37,124 nucleotides of DNA from OAS926 sp035503715 (lineage in GTDB: Bacteria; Pseudomonadota; Alphaproteobacteria; Rhizobiales; Rhizobiaceae), in assembly GCA_035503715.1 (NCBI GenBank), contig DATJTE010000212.1, positions 1-37,124 on the forward strand. Reading direction: 5' to 3'. Both the position numbers and the translations under genes were made by a program. Positions 28,293 through 36,266 of this stretch are shown piece by piece (positions within the stretch are counted from its first letter, which is position 1; every line of letters starts with the position of its first letter). The notes beneath the pieces were generated by a model. The model did no database searches. It was not told the origin of the DNA and saw only the letters and a list, made by a program, of their open reading frames with translations.

Positions 28293-28688
28293 ATGAGAAG
28301 GCACGGCGAAGAAGACAGGCAGGCATTGGCGCATATCGTCGCGCTTTTGCTCTCGCTCGCCGCGCTGGCCCTCGCGGCCGGCACGCTGCCGGCGTCGCGC
28401 CGCCTCGTCCTGCTGGCGGTCCTGCGCCACGCCGCCGATGTCGGTTGCGCCTTCGCGGGCACAATCCACGCGCCGGTCGATTGCCGCTCTTGGCCCGCGC
28501 CTGGCGAGGACGAAGCGGTGCAGTTGTCAGGCGTTTTGCGCGCGCTTGCGTGCGCTTTGGCCGTCCCGGCGCGTCACGCCGTGCGCGCCGCAAATTGGCT
28601 GGTTTACGGCGCCTTTCCGTTGTCGCGGAAAGCCGCGGCGATTTCCGACGCCGTCACGCTACGTTCCCGCGCTCCAGACACTTCCTGA
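28293..28688 (+). CDS. hypothetical protein with one membrane segment, 131 aa
   Basis: The reading frame from ATG 28293 begins MRRHGEEDRQALAHIVALLLSLAALALAAG: a polar end and then a hydrophobic stretch of about 17 residues, either an uncleaved anchor or a signal peptide. Three cysteines occur in the middle (DVGCAFAGTIHAPVDCRSW and later ALACAL). Third codon positions are strongly G/C, as in neighbouring genes, which supports coding. No Shine-Dalgarno is convincing and no family is recognised. The frame is open upstream to 28107, but that part is compositionally unlike a protein. It lies 134 nt before recG on the same strand. Confidence 0.45.
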   Translation: MRRHGEEDRQALAHIVALLLSLAALALAAGTLPASRRLVLLAVLRHAADVGCAFAGTIHAPVDCRSWPAPGEDEAVQLSGVLRALACALAVPARHAVRAANWLVYGAFPLSRKAAAISDAVTLRSRAPDTS

Positions 28689-28822
28689 GGTGCAGCCGAC
28701 ACCCAGAGCAGTCTCGATCGAAAATAGCCAGGCCGGCGAAAAACCGGAGCGTGGCAACGGAGAAGTGTGGCTGTTTGAACCCGCCGTCTTGCACCCCGAC
28801 CGTCACAGGCTAATTTGACCCG

Positions 28823-30931
28823 ATGCGCCCGTCCCTCCTCGATCCGCTGTTTGCGCCCGTCACCTCGCTGGAAGGCGTCGGTGAGAAGATCGCCGAGCTG
28901 ATCGGCCGGGTCGTGCCGTCGGACGTTTCGGCGCGCGAGCCGCGCCTCAGCGACCTGCTCTTCACCCTGCCCTATTCGGTGATCGACCGCCGCAACCGGC
29001 CCGGCATCGCCGGCTCGGCGGAAGGCGCCATCGTTACGCTGGAGCTCCGTGTCGACCGCCACCAGCCGCCGCCGCGCGGCAAGAAGTCGATCCCCTACCG
29101 CGTCTTTGCGCATGACGACACCGGCGAGATCGCGCTGACCTTCTTTCATGCCAAAGGACCGTGGCTGGAGAAGCAGATGCCGGTCAGCGAGCACATCGTC
29201 GTCTCCGGCCGCATGGAGTGGTTCAACGGTCGCCCGAGCATGGTGCATCCCGACCACATCGCGCTCGCGGAAGCCGCCGACAGCTTGCAGCTTGTCGAGC
29301 CAGTCTATCCCCTGACGGCCGGGCTCTCCGGCAAGGTCTTGCGCAAGGCGATCCAGCAGTCGCTGCAGCGCCTTCCCGACCTGCCGGAATGGCTTGAGAG
29401 CGACATTCTCAAGCGCCGGACATTCCCGTCCTTCGCGGAAGCGCTCCGCCGGCTGCACGATCCCGAAACGCCGCTCGACGTCTCGCCCGAAATCGTGTCA
29501 TGGCGGCGTCTGGCTTACGACGAGTTCCTCGCCGGACAATTGTCGCTCGCATTGGTGCGTTCGCGCATCCGCCGTCTGTCGGGCCGGCCGCTTACCGGCG
29601 ATGGTTCGATCTGCAAAAAAATCCGCGCCGCCCTGCCCTATTCGCTGACGAAGTCACAGGAGCAGGCGCTGCTCGAGATCAACGCCGACCTTGCCGAACC
29701 CGAACGCATGTTGCGGCTGCTGCAAGGCGATGTCGGCTCCGGCAAGACAGTGGTCGGCCTGCTCGCCATGGCGCGCGCCGTCGAAGCGGGCGGCCAGGCA
29801 GCACTGATGGCGCCGACCGAAATCCTCGCCCGGCAGCATGTCGCCACCCTCGGACCGATCGCCGAAAAAGCCGGGCTGAGGCTCGCCATCCTCACCGGCC
29901 GCGAGAAAGGACGCGAGCGCGCCGAAATCCTCGAAGGTCTGGCCAGCGGCGCAATCGACATCGTCATTGGCACGCATGCGCTGTTTCAGGAAGGCGTCGC
30001 GTTCAAAGACCTCGTGCTCGCCATCATCGACGAGCAGCACAGGTTCGGTGTCCATCAACGGCTTGCGCTGACCGCTAAAGGGAATGCTCCCGACATGCTG
30101 GTGATGACGGCGACGCCGATCCCGCGCACGCTCGTGCTCACCGCATTCGGCGACATGGACGTGTCACGTCTTACGGAGAAGCCTGCCGGCCGCAAGCCAA
30201 TCCAGACGGTCACCCTGCCGCTCGATCGTCTTAGCGATCTTGTCCAGCGCGTTCGCTCCGCGATCGATGATGGCCAGAAAATCTACTGGATCTGCCCGCT
30301 GGTCGAGGAGTCTGAAGAGATCAAGCTGATGTCGGCCGAGGACCGTTACGCCGCTCTCGTGCCGATCTTCGGCAAACAGGTCGGGCTGGTGCACGGCCGT
30401 ATGAAGGGTGCGGACAAGGACGATGCGATGCGCGCCTTCAAATCGGGCGAAACGCGCATCCTCGTCGCCACCACGGTGATCGAGGTCGGCGTCGATGTGC
30501 CGGACGCGACCATCATGGTGATCGAGCACGCCGAGCGTTTCGGCCTCGCCCAGCTCCACCAGTTGCGTGGACGTGTCGGCCGCGGCGAAAAGCCGTCGAC
30601 CTGTGTGCTCCTCTACAAATCGCCGCTCGGCGAAGTCGCCAAGGCGCGTCTGTCGATCATGCGCGAGACGGAAGACGGCTTTCGCATCGCCGAGGAAGAT
30701 CTGAAATTGCGCGGCGAAGGCGAGTTGCTCGGCACGAAGCAGTCGGGCGCGCCGGGTTTTCTTGTCGCACGCATCGAGCACCATGCCGACATGCTGGAAA
30801 CGGCGCGCGACGATGCGCGTCTCATCCTCTCGCGCGATCCTGATCTGCTGTCCGAGCGCGGCGAGGCGCTCAGGCTCCTGCTCTATCTCTTCGGCCGCGA
30901 CGACGCCGTGCGGCTCTTGCGCGCAGGCTGA
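28823..30931 (+). CDS. recG: ATP-dependent DNA helicase RecG
   Basis: A 702-aa helicase that reverses stalled replication forks and branch-migrates Holliday junctions. The N-terminal wedge (OB-fold) domain occupies about the first 160 residues (TLPYSVIDRRNRPGIAG, then FFHAKGPWLEKQMPVSEHIVVSGRMEWF). The motor has GDVGSGKTVVGLLAMARAVEAGGQAALMAPTEILARQH (Walker A near 305), IIDEQHRFGVHQR (~400), TATPIPRTLVLTAFGDMDVSRL, and QLHQLRGRVGRG. The length is normal. The last 49 nt overlap the 3' end of the convergent DUF502 gene. Confidence 0.97.
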   Translation: MRPSLLDPLFAPVTSLEGVGEKIAELIGRVVPSDVSAREPRLSDLLFTLPYSVIDRRNRPGIAGSAEGAIVTLELRVDRHQPPPRGKKSIPYRVFAHDDTGEIALTFFHAKGPWLEKQMPVSEHIVVSGRMEWFNGRPSMVHPDHIALAEAADSLQLVEPVYPLTAGLSGKVLRKAIQQSLQRLPDLPEWLESDILKRRTFPSFAEALRRLHDPETPLDVSPEIVSWRRLAYDEFLAGQLSLALVRSRIRRLSGRPLTGDGSICKKIRAALPYSLTKSQEQALLEINADLAEPERMLRLLQGDVGSGKTVVGLLAMARAVEAGGQAALMAPTEILARQHVATLGPIAEKAGLRLAILTGREKGRERAEILEGLASGAIDIVIGTHALFQEGVAFKDLVLAIIDEQHRFGVHQRLALTAKGNAPDMLVMTATPIPRTLVLTAFGDMDVSRLTEKPAGRKPIQTVTLPLDRLSDLVQRVRSAIDDGQKIYWICPLVEESEEIKLMSAEDRYAALVPIFGKQVGLVHGRMKGADKDDAMRAFKSGETRILVATTVIEVGVDVPDATIMVIEHAERFGLAQLHQLRGRVGRGEKPSTCVLLYKSPLGEVAKARLSIMRETEDGFRIAEEDLKLRGEGELLGTKQSGAPGFLVARIEHHADMLETARDDARLILSRDPDLLSERGEALRLLLYLFGRDDAVRLLRAG

Positions 30932-31650
30932 GCCTTGGGGAGCGGATCGTTGACTGGCTCTTTTGGCATTTTTGCCAGCGCATCCTCGGCGAGCGCCCGC
31001 GTCTTGGCCTCGTATTCCGGCCCGACGAGACCTGCGGAGATCAGGAGCTTCGCCGCGTCCTCCACCGACATGTCGAGGGGGATCACATCCTTCTCCGGCA
31101 CATAGAGCAGGTAGCCCGTCGTGACGTTCGGCGTGATCGGCCGGAAGACGGCGATGGTCTTGCCCTCGCGCGGCTCGAGCGCGTCGTGGATCTCGCTCTC
31201 CTGATGCGCGGCGATGAAGACGATCGACCATGCGCCCTTGCGCGGGTATTCGAACAACCCGACGCGCTTGAACAGATCGTTGCGGTTGGCGACGACCGTC
31301 TCGAAAATCTGCTTCAGCGCGCTGTAGACGTTGCGGACGAACGGCGTGCGGTTGAGGATCCTTTCGCCAAACCCGACGATCGAACGCCCGATGATATTGG
31401 CCGTCATGAAGCCGACCAGCGTGATCACCAGCAGCGCCACGATCAGGCCGAAGCCTGGAACCGCGAACGGCAGGTAGTTGTCGGGATTGTAGGCGGCCGG
31501 GATGTAGGGCTTCACCCAAGAATCCGCCCAGTCGATCAAGGTCATCGTGATGTAGGCGGTGATGGCGATCGGCGCGCAGACCACCACACCCGTCAGGAAA
31601 TAGTTCCTGAGACGGGTCATGCCGGAAAACTGGCGGGCGGGGTCTGACAT
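30883..31650 (-). CDS. DUF502 family membrane protein
   Basis: A 255-aa protein with two membrane helices near the N-terminus (LRNYFLTGVVVCAPIAITAYITMTLIDW and GFGLIVALLVITLVGFMTANIIG). Family-typical segments follow: FGERILNRTPFVRNVYSALKQIFETV and GAWSIVFIA, then TPNVTTGYLLYVPEKDVIPLDMSVEDAAKLLISAG. The C-terminus is basic. Function of the family is unknown. The start at 31650 (MSDPARQFSGMTRL) is preferred; a GTG at 31674 would add eight residues, and neither has a strong ribosome-binding site. It follows glmS on the same strand after a 104-nt gap that holds a small hairpin, and overlaps recG convergently. Confidence 0.88.
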   Translation of the reverse strand: MSDPARQFSGMTRLRNYFLTGVVVCAPIAITAYITMTLIDWADSWVKPYIPAAYNPDNYLPFAVPGFGLIVALLVITLVGFMTANIIGRSIVGFGERILNRTPFVRNVYSALKQIFETVVANRNDLFKRVGLFEYPRKGAWSIVFIAAHQESEIHDALEPREGKTIAVFRPITPNVTTGYLLYVPEKDVIPLDMSVEDAAKLLISAGLVGPEYEAKTRALAEDALAKMPKEPVNDPLPKAQPARKSRTASSRPKR

Positions 31651-31706
31651 TGGCGGATCAAGGCAACCGGACACTCACGATAGCGCCCACCATAATGCAC
31701 TATCAT

Positions 31707-31722
31707 GACGGCTCAAGCCGTC
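31707..31722 (-). promoter_or_regulatory. small hairpin downstream of glmS
   Basis: GACGGC (31707-31712) pairs with GCCGTC (31717-31722) around TCAA, 33 nt after the glmS stop. There is no T-run on either strand, so at most a weak or rho-assisted terminator. Confidence 0.3.
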
Positions 31723-31754
31723 CGATACGATCCCTTGGTCGCAGGCGGTCCGGG

Positions 31755-33578
31755 CTATTCGACCGTCACCGATTTGGCCAGATTGCGCGGCTGGTCGACG
31801 TCGGTGCCCATGAACACCGCCGTGAAATAGGCCAGCATCTGCACCGGCAGAGCGTAAATCAGCGGCGCAATGATCTCCGGCACATCGGGAAGCACGATGG
31901 TCTCCATCGTATTGACCGTCGAGTGCTCGGCGCCCTTCTGGTCGGTGATCAGGATGATCTTGCCGCCGCGCGCGGCGACCTCCTGCATGTTCGAGACGGT
32001 CTTCTCGAAAATGCGGTCGTACGGGGCAATGACGATCACCGGCATGTTCTCGTCGATCAGCGCGATCGGGCCGTGCTTCAGCTCACCGGCTGCATAGCCT
32101 TCGGCGTGGATGTAGGAGATTTCCTTGAGCTTCAGCGCACCTTCCATCGCCAGCGGATAGTTCGTGTCGCGGCCGAGATAGAGCACGTGGTGCACCTTCG
32201 ACAGTTCGCGCGCGACGCGTTCGATCTGCTTGTCGAGCTTCAGCACCTGGTTGGCGAAGCGCGGCGCTTCAGAAAGCTCGTGCACCAGCCGCTTTTCGTT
32301 CTCCTTGGTGATCTTGCCGCGGGCGAGAGCGGCCTTCACCGCGAGCGACGCCAGGACCGAAAGCTGGCAGGTGAACGCCTTGGTCGACGCGACGCCAATC
32401 TCCGGACCGGCGAGCGTCGGGAAGATGCCGTCGGATTCGCGCGCGATCGTCGACTCGCGGACGTTGACGATTGCCGCGATCGGCACGCCTGCCTTGCGGC
32501 AGTAGCGCAGCGAGGCCAGCGTGTCGGCCGTTTCGCCCGACTGAGAAACGAACATCGCCGCGCTGTCCTTCGACAGCGGCATCTCGCGGTAGCGGAATTC
32601 CGAAGCGATATCGATGTCGACCGGCAGCCGCGCGTAGCGCTCGAACCAGTACTTGCCGATCAAGCCTGCGAGGTATGCGGTGCCGCAGGCGGAAATCGCC
32701 AGCCGATCGATCTTGGCGAAGTCGAACGGCATATCGAAAGTCTTCGCCGTGCCGCTGACGAAATCGAGGTAGTGCGCCAGCGTGTGCGAGATCACCTCCG
32801 GCTGCTCATGGATTTCCTTCTCCATGAAGTGCCGGTGGTTGCCTTTGTCGACCAGGAAACTGGTGCCGATCGACTGTTGGCGCTTGCGCTCGACCGGTTC
32901 GCCGGTCATGTCGAAGATCTGGATGAGGTTCCGGCGCACCACAGCCCAATCGCCGTCTTCGAGATAGGTGATCGAGTTGGTGAAAGGCGCCAGCGCGATC
33001 GCATCGGAGCCAAGGAACATTTCACCATCGCCGTGGCCGACCGCGAGCGGCGGTCCGTTGCGAGCACCGATGATCAGATCTTCGTCGCCGCGAAACATGA
33101 TGGCCAATGCAAATGCGCCCTCGAGGCGCTTCAGCGCGCGATAGGCCGCGTCGACTGGTCGAGCGCCGCGCGCCAATTCACGCGACACAAGATGCGCGAC
33201 GACTTCCGTGTCGGTCTGCGACGTGAATTCAAAACCGTCGCGGATCAGTTCATCCCGCAGGGTCGCGAAATTCTCGATGATGCCGTTATGGACGATCGCA
33301 ACGCCGTTGGAGAAATGCGGATGTGCGTTCGTCTCGTTCGGCACGCCGTGGGTCGCCCAGCGCGTGTGGCCGATGCCGATCGTGCCGTCCAGCGGTTCAG
33401 ACTTAAGACGGCGCTCGAGGTTGATCAGCTTGCCTTCGGCGCGACGGCGTTCGAGGTTTCCGTGCTCGATCGTGGCGACGCCGGCGGAGTCGTACCCCCG
33501 ATATTCGAGGCGCTTCAGCGCGTCGACAATAAGCGGCGCGACCGGCGTGGAGCCGACGATACCCACAATCCCGCACAT
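31755..33578 (-). CDS. glmS: glutamine-fructose-6-phosphate aminotransferase
   Basis: A 607-aa enzyme that makes glucosamine-6-phosphate from fructose-6-phosphate and glutamine, the entry step to peptidoglycan and LPS precursors. The N-terminal nucleophile is C2 (MCGIVGIVG), which fixes the start at 33578 and excludes a longer in-frame version. The glutaminase domain includes RRLEYRGYDSAGV-type and GHTRWATHG motifs. Two SIS domains follow (MFVSQSGETADTLASLRYCR, then LYLGRDTNYPLAMEGALKLKEISYIHAEGYAAGELKHGP), ending in NLAKSVTVE as usual. AAGGTGA lies 8 nt upstream. No glmS ribozyme is seen in the 156-nt gap to glmU. Confidence 0.97.
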   Translation of the reverse strand: MCGIVGIVGSTPVAPLIVDALKRLEYRGYDSAGVATIEHGNLERRRAEGKLINLERRLKSEPLDGTIGIGHTRWATHGVPNETNAHPHFSNGVAIVHNGIIENFATLRDELIRDGFEFTSQTDTEVVAHLVSRELARGARPVDAAYRALKRLEGAFALAIMFRGDEDLIIGARNGPPLAVGHGDGEMFLGSDAIALAPFTNSITYLEDGDWAVVRRNLIQIFDMTGEPVERKRQQSIGTSFLVDKGNHRHFMEKEIHEQPEVISHTLAHYLDFVSGTAKTFDMPFDFAKIDRLAISACGTAYLAGLIGKYWFERYARLPVDIDIASEFRYREMPLSKDSAAMFVSQSGETADTLASLRYCRKAGVPIAAIVNVRESTIARESDGIFPTLAGPEIGVASTKAFTCQLSVLASLAVKAALARGKITKENEKRLVHELSEAPRFANQVLKLDKQIERVARELSKVHHVLYLGRDTNYPLAMEGALKLKEISYIHAEGYAAGELKHGPIALIDENMPVIVIAPYDRIFEKTVSNMQEVAARGGKIILITDQKGAEHSTVNTMETIVLPDVPEIIAPLIYALPVQMLAYFTAVFMGTDVDQPRNLAKSVTVE

Positions 33579-33734
33579 CAGGCAGTCACCTTTTGTCTGA
33601 AACCCCAATGGAATCGGCTTCTAGGGCCGTTCAGGCCTGTACAAAAGTCAAAAATCGTTTCGCTTCATATCGCGCACGGCCGATCATCCGGCTGTTTATA
33701 TTCACATAGGCTGATTGAGAAGCGGTTACTGGAA

Positions 33735-35090
33735 TCATTCACTTTTCTTGGCTTGGTCGGCCAGGCGCTCACGCAATTGCCTGGCCCGGTCCGGCAACGT
33801 CTTCTGGCGGGCGCGGCCAAAGGCAAGTGCGTCCGCCGGAACGTCCTCGACGATGACGCTGCCGGAAGCGACGTAGCCCCCATCGCCGATCTTCACCGGT
33901 GCGACGAGTGCGGAGTTCGACCCGATGAAGGCGCGCGCGCCGATTTCGGTGACGAACTTGTTGAAGCCGTCATAGTTGCAGGTGATCGTGCCGGCGCCGA
34001 TATTGGCTTCCGCGCCAATGACGGCGTCGCCGATATAGGTCAGATGATTGACCTTGGCGCCCTTACCGATCTTGGCCTTCTTCACCTCGCAGAAATTGCC
34101 GACCTTCGCCTTCTCGGAAAGGTCAGCACCCGGACGCAGCCGTGCGAACGGACCCACCTCGCAGTTCGGACCGACCGTGGCGCCTTCGAGATGCGAGAAA
34201 GCGCGAATCCTGGCGTTACTGGCGACGGAGACTCCAGGTGCAAAATAGACATTCGGCTCGATGACTGTTTCGGCGCTGATCGTCGTGTCGTGGGCGAGCG
34301 TCACGCTGTCCGGGTCGATCATCGTGACGCCGGAAAGCATCAGCTCGCGCCGCTTGCGCTTCTGCCAGATGGCTTCAGCTTCGGCCAGTTCGACTCGCGT
34401 GTTGATGCCGAGCAGGCTTTCGAAGGGCGCTTCGGTCGCAACAGCCTTCAGGCCTTCAGCCCGCGCGATCTCGACAATGTCGGTGAGGTAGAACTCGCCC
34501 TTGGCGTTGTTGTTGCCGACGGCATCGAGCAGCGCGAGCGCATGCTTGCCCGAAATGGCCATCAGGCCGCCGTTGCAGAAATTGATGCGACGCTCGACCT
34601 CCGAGCAATCGCGCTCTTCGCGAATGGCGATCAACTCGCCTTTGTCTTCGATCAGGCGGCCGTAACCGATCGGGTTGTCGGTGCGAAAGCCCATGACGAC
34701 AACCGCGGCCCCTTCGGTGAGCTTTTGCCGGGCAATGCCGAGATCGCTGGGATCGACAAGCGGCGTATCGGCAAAAAGCACAAGCACATCGTCGTAACCG
34801 CGCGCGATCGCTGTGCGGGCAGCGAGGACCGCATGAGCCGTCCCCAGGCGCTCCGTCTGCTCGAACGTTTCTGCCTTGGCCGCGAACGGCGTGACGGTTT
34901 TGGTTACCTCCGCCGCGCCGCGCCCCACGACAACCGCCATGTCGCCCGAGCCTGCCGCCACCGCCGCGCGCGCCACATGCGCGACCATGGGCAGGCCCGC
35001 GATCTTGTGAAGTACTTTCGGCGTGGTGCTCTTCATGCGCGTCCCCTCGCCCGCGGCAAGGATGATCGACAGGCAGCTGCGTTCAGTCAT
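33735..35090 (-). CDS. glmU: bifunctional UDP-GlcNAc pyrophosphorylase / GlcN-1-P acetyltransferase
   Basis: A 451-aa enzyme for the last two steps to UDP-N-acetylglucosamine. The uridyltransferase half begins LSIILAAGEGTRMKSTTPKVLHKIAG (residues ~7-32) and contains VLFADTPLVDP and FCNGGLMAISG. The left-handed beta-helix acetyltransferase half shows hexapeptide repeats (NVYFAPGVSVASNARIRAFSHLEGATVGPNCEVGPFARLRPGADL) and the catalytic-region stretch KVNHLTYIGDAVIGAEANIGAGTITCNYDGFNK. ATG 35090 has GGGAAT just upstream and gives the standard N-terminus; the in-frame ATG 14 codons earlier is not supported. glmS follows on the same strand, so the two steps are probably co-expressed. Confidence 0.97.
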   Translation of the reverse strand: MTERSCLSIILAAGEGTRMKSTTPKVLHKIAGLPMVAHVARAAVAAGSGDMAVVVGRGAAEVTKTVTPFAAKAETFEQTERLGTAHAVLAARTAIARGYDDVLVLFADTPLVDPSDLGIARQKLTEGAAVVVMGFRTDNPIGYGRLIEDKGELIAIREERDCSEVERRINFCNGGLMAISGKHALALLDAVGNNNAKGEFYLTDIVEIARAEGLKAVATEAPFESLLGINTRVELAEAEAIWQKRKRRELMLSGVTMIDPDSVTLAHDTTISAETVIEPNVYFAPGVSVASNARIRAFSHLEGATVGPNCEVGPFARLRPGADLSEKAKVGNFCEVKKAKIGKGAKVNHLTYIGDAVIGAEANIGAGTITCNYDGFNKFVTEIGARAFIGSNSALVAPVKIGDGGYVASGSVIVEDVPADALAFGRARQKTLPDRARQLRERLADQAKKSE

Positions 35091-35192
35091 GGTGATTCCC
35101 GGTCGTGGAATAGGTTGCGGCGTGTCTATCACCGCGCCAGCGGTGTTGAAACTATGGCGGAGCCGCTGGCTCTTAATCAGCTGGTTTGCGGA

Positions 35193-35939
35193 TCACCCAA
35201 GCTGCTGCAGGGCGGGGAAGGTTTCGAGGATCCAGTAAGCGGCCGTCTGGACACCGCCGGTCAGGAACAGCACGCCGGCCACGACCAACAGCCCGCCGAT
35301 GACCTTCTCCACGCGGCCAAGGTGCACGCGAAAGCGGCCCATAAAGCGCATGAACGCGCCGGAAAACAGGGCTGCGACCAAGAAAGGGATACCGAGGCCG
35401 AGCGAGTAGACAAGCAGCAGCAACGCGCCCTCCCCGACCGTTTCGCGCCCGCCGGCCAGCGTCAGGATCGGGCCGAGAACCGGCCCGATGCATGGCGTCC
35501 AGCCGAAGGCAAAGGCCAATCCCATAAGATAGGCGGCGGCTATACTTGCCGGTTTGCCGCTGGTTTGAAACCGGGCTTCTCGCGACAGGAGCGGGATGCG
35601 GATCACGCCCAGGAAGTTGAGCCCCATCACGATGATCACCAGTCCGGCCACAATCGCCAGTTGCTCCTGCCAGGCGCGCAGGAACTGGCCGACCGTCGAC
35701 GCTCCTGCCCCGAGCGCAACAAAGACGGTGGTGAAACCCAGCACGAAGGCCATCGAGGCCGAGAGCAGCGCAAGCCTAGTGGCGACGCTGCCTTTTTCCC
35801 GCTGATCGGCGCGAAAATCATCGACCGAGACGCCAGCCATGTAGCAGAGATAGGGCGGCACCAGCGGCAGCACGCATGGCGATAGGAACGACAAGGCTCC
35901 CGCACCGAGAGCGCTCAGATAGCCGACATCGATCGCCAT
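35193..35939 (-). CDS. ccdA: cytochrome c biogenesis protein CcdA (DsbD-type thiol transporter)
   Basis: A 248-aa inner-membrane protein with six helices that passes reducing equivalents from cytoplasmic thioredoxin to periplasmic partners such as CcmG. The two redox cysteines lie in the family motifs: GAGALSFLSPCVLPLVPPYLCYMAGV in helix 1 and LAFAFGWTPCIGPVLGPIL in helix 4. The remaining helices follow the usual pattern. The start at ATG 35939 gives MAIDVGYLSALGAGALSF; GGAG lies somewhat far (about 15 nt) upstream. Codons further upstream run into the tRNA-Lys fragment and are not part of the gene. glmU follows downstream after 102 nt. Confidence 0.94.
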   Translation of the reverse strand: MAIDVGYLSALGAGALSFLSPCVLPLVPPYLCYMAGVSVDDFRADQREKGSVATRLALLSASMAFVLGFTTVFVALGAGASTVGQFLRAWQEQLAIVAGLVIIVMGLNFLGVIRIPLLSREARFQTSGKPASIAAAYLMGLAFAFGWTPCIGPVLGPILTLAGGRETVGEGALLLLVYSLGLGIPFLVAALFSGAFMRFMGRFRVHLGRVEKVIGGLLVVAGVLFLTGGVQTAAYWILETFPALQQLG

Positions 35940-36046
35940 ACGCTTGAGAAAAATCTCCGGCTGTGCTGCGCGATATAGACGTGCTTGAGCACGGTCGCCA
36001 TTCACGAGTGCGTGGCGCTTCGTCGCTGCCGGATCGTTCACGAGGT

Positions 36047-36091
36047 GGTGAGCGCACTGGGACTCGAACCCAGGACCTACTGATTAAAAGA
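36047..36091 (-). tRNA. 3' half of tRNA-Lys(UUU), probable attachment-site remnant
   Basis: Read on the minus strand, the segment contains the anticodon loop CTTTTAA (36085-36091), the 3' strand of its stem (TCAGT), variable region AGGTC, T arm CTGGG-TTCGAGT-CCCAG, the 3' acceptor strand TGCGCTC and an encoded ACCA (36047-36050). The 5' half (acceptor strand, D arm, anticodon 5' strand) is absent; the bases before the loop do not pair with TCAGT. A break exactly at the anticodon loop is the typical crossover point of tyrosine integrases, and an integrase gene follows 170 nt away. I read it as one att site of an integrated element; it is not a functional tRNA. Confidence 0.75.
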
Positions 36092-36260
36092 GCCTTTCGT
36101 TTCAACAACATAGACCAGATGGACAGCAATAGACGCCGGGAGTTTCACAGAAATGTGGGCTTCCGGCGTTTATCGCGTCTTATGCTGTTCAATGCAGTTA
36201 AGCGCGTGGTAAACCCCAGAAAAACCCCGAGCCATTTTGGGGGCATTTTCATCAGTAGGT
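36092..36260. other. non-coding element end between att fragment and integrase
   Basis: No gene is supported. The stretch is more A/T-rich than the chromosome to its left and contains a repeated CATTTT motif (36233-36238 and 36244-36249), of the kind seen as integrase arm sites. Arm-site function is inference. The integrase promoter should lie here. Confidence 0.4.
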
Positions 36261-36266
36261 TTGCCC

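Noticed and set aside
33579..33734. A possible glmS ribozyme or small-RNA target upstream of glmS
   Set aside because: The glmS ribozyme is known from Firmicutes, and nothing like its conserved core is visible in this 156-nt gap.
35130..35145. CACCGC/GCGGTG stem after ccdA as a terminator
   Set aside because: Six base pairs and no T-run on either strand; too weak to claim.
31650..35885. A 1411-codon open frame on the plus strand
   Set aside because: It runs antisense through glmS, glmU and most of ccdA. Its product is Arg/Asp/His-rich with no family pattern. Long antisense frames are expected in G/C-rich genes.
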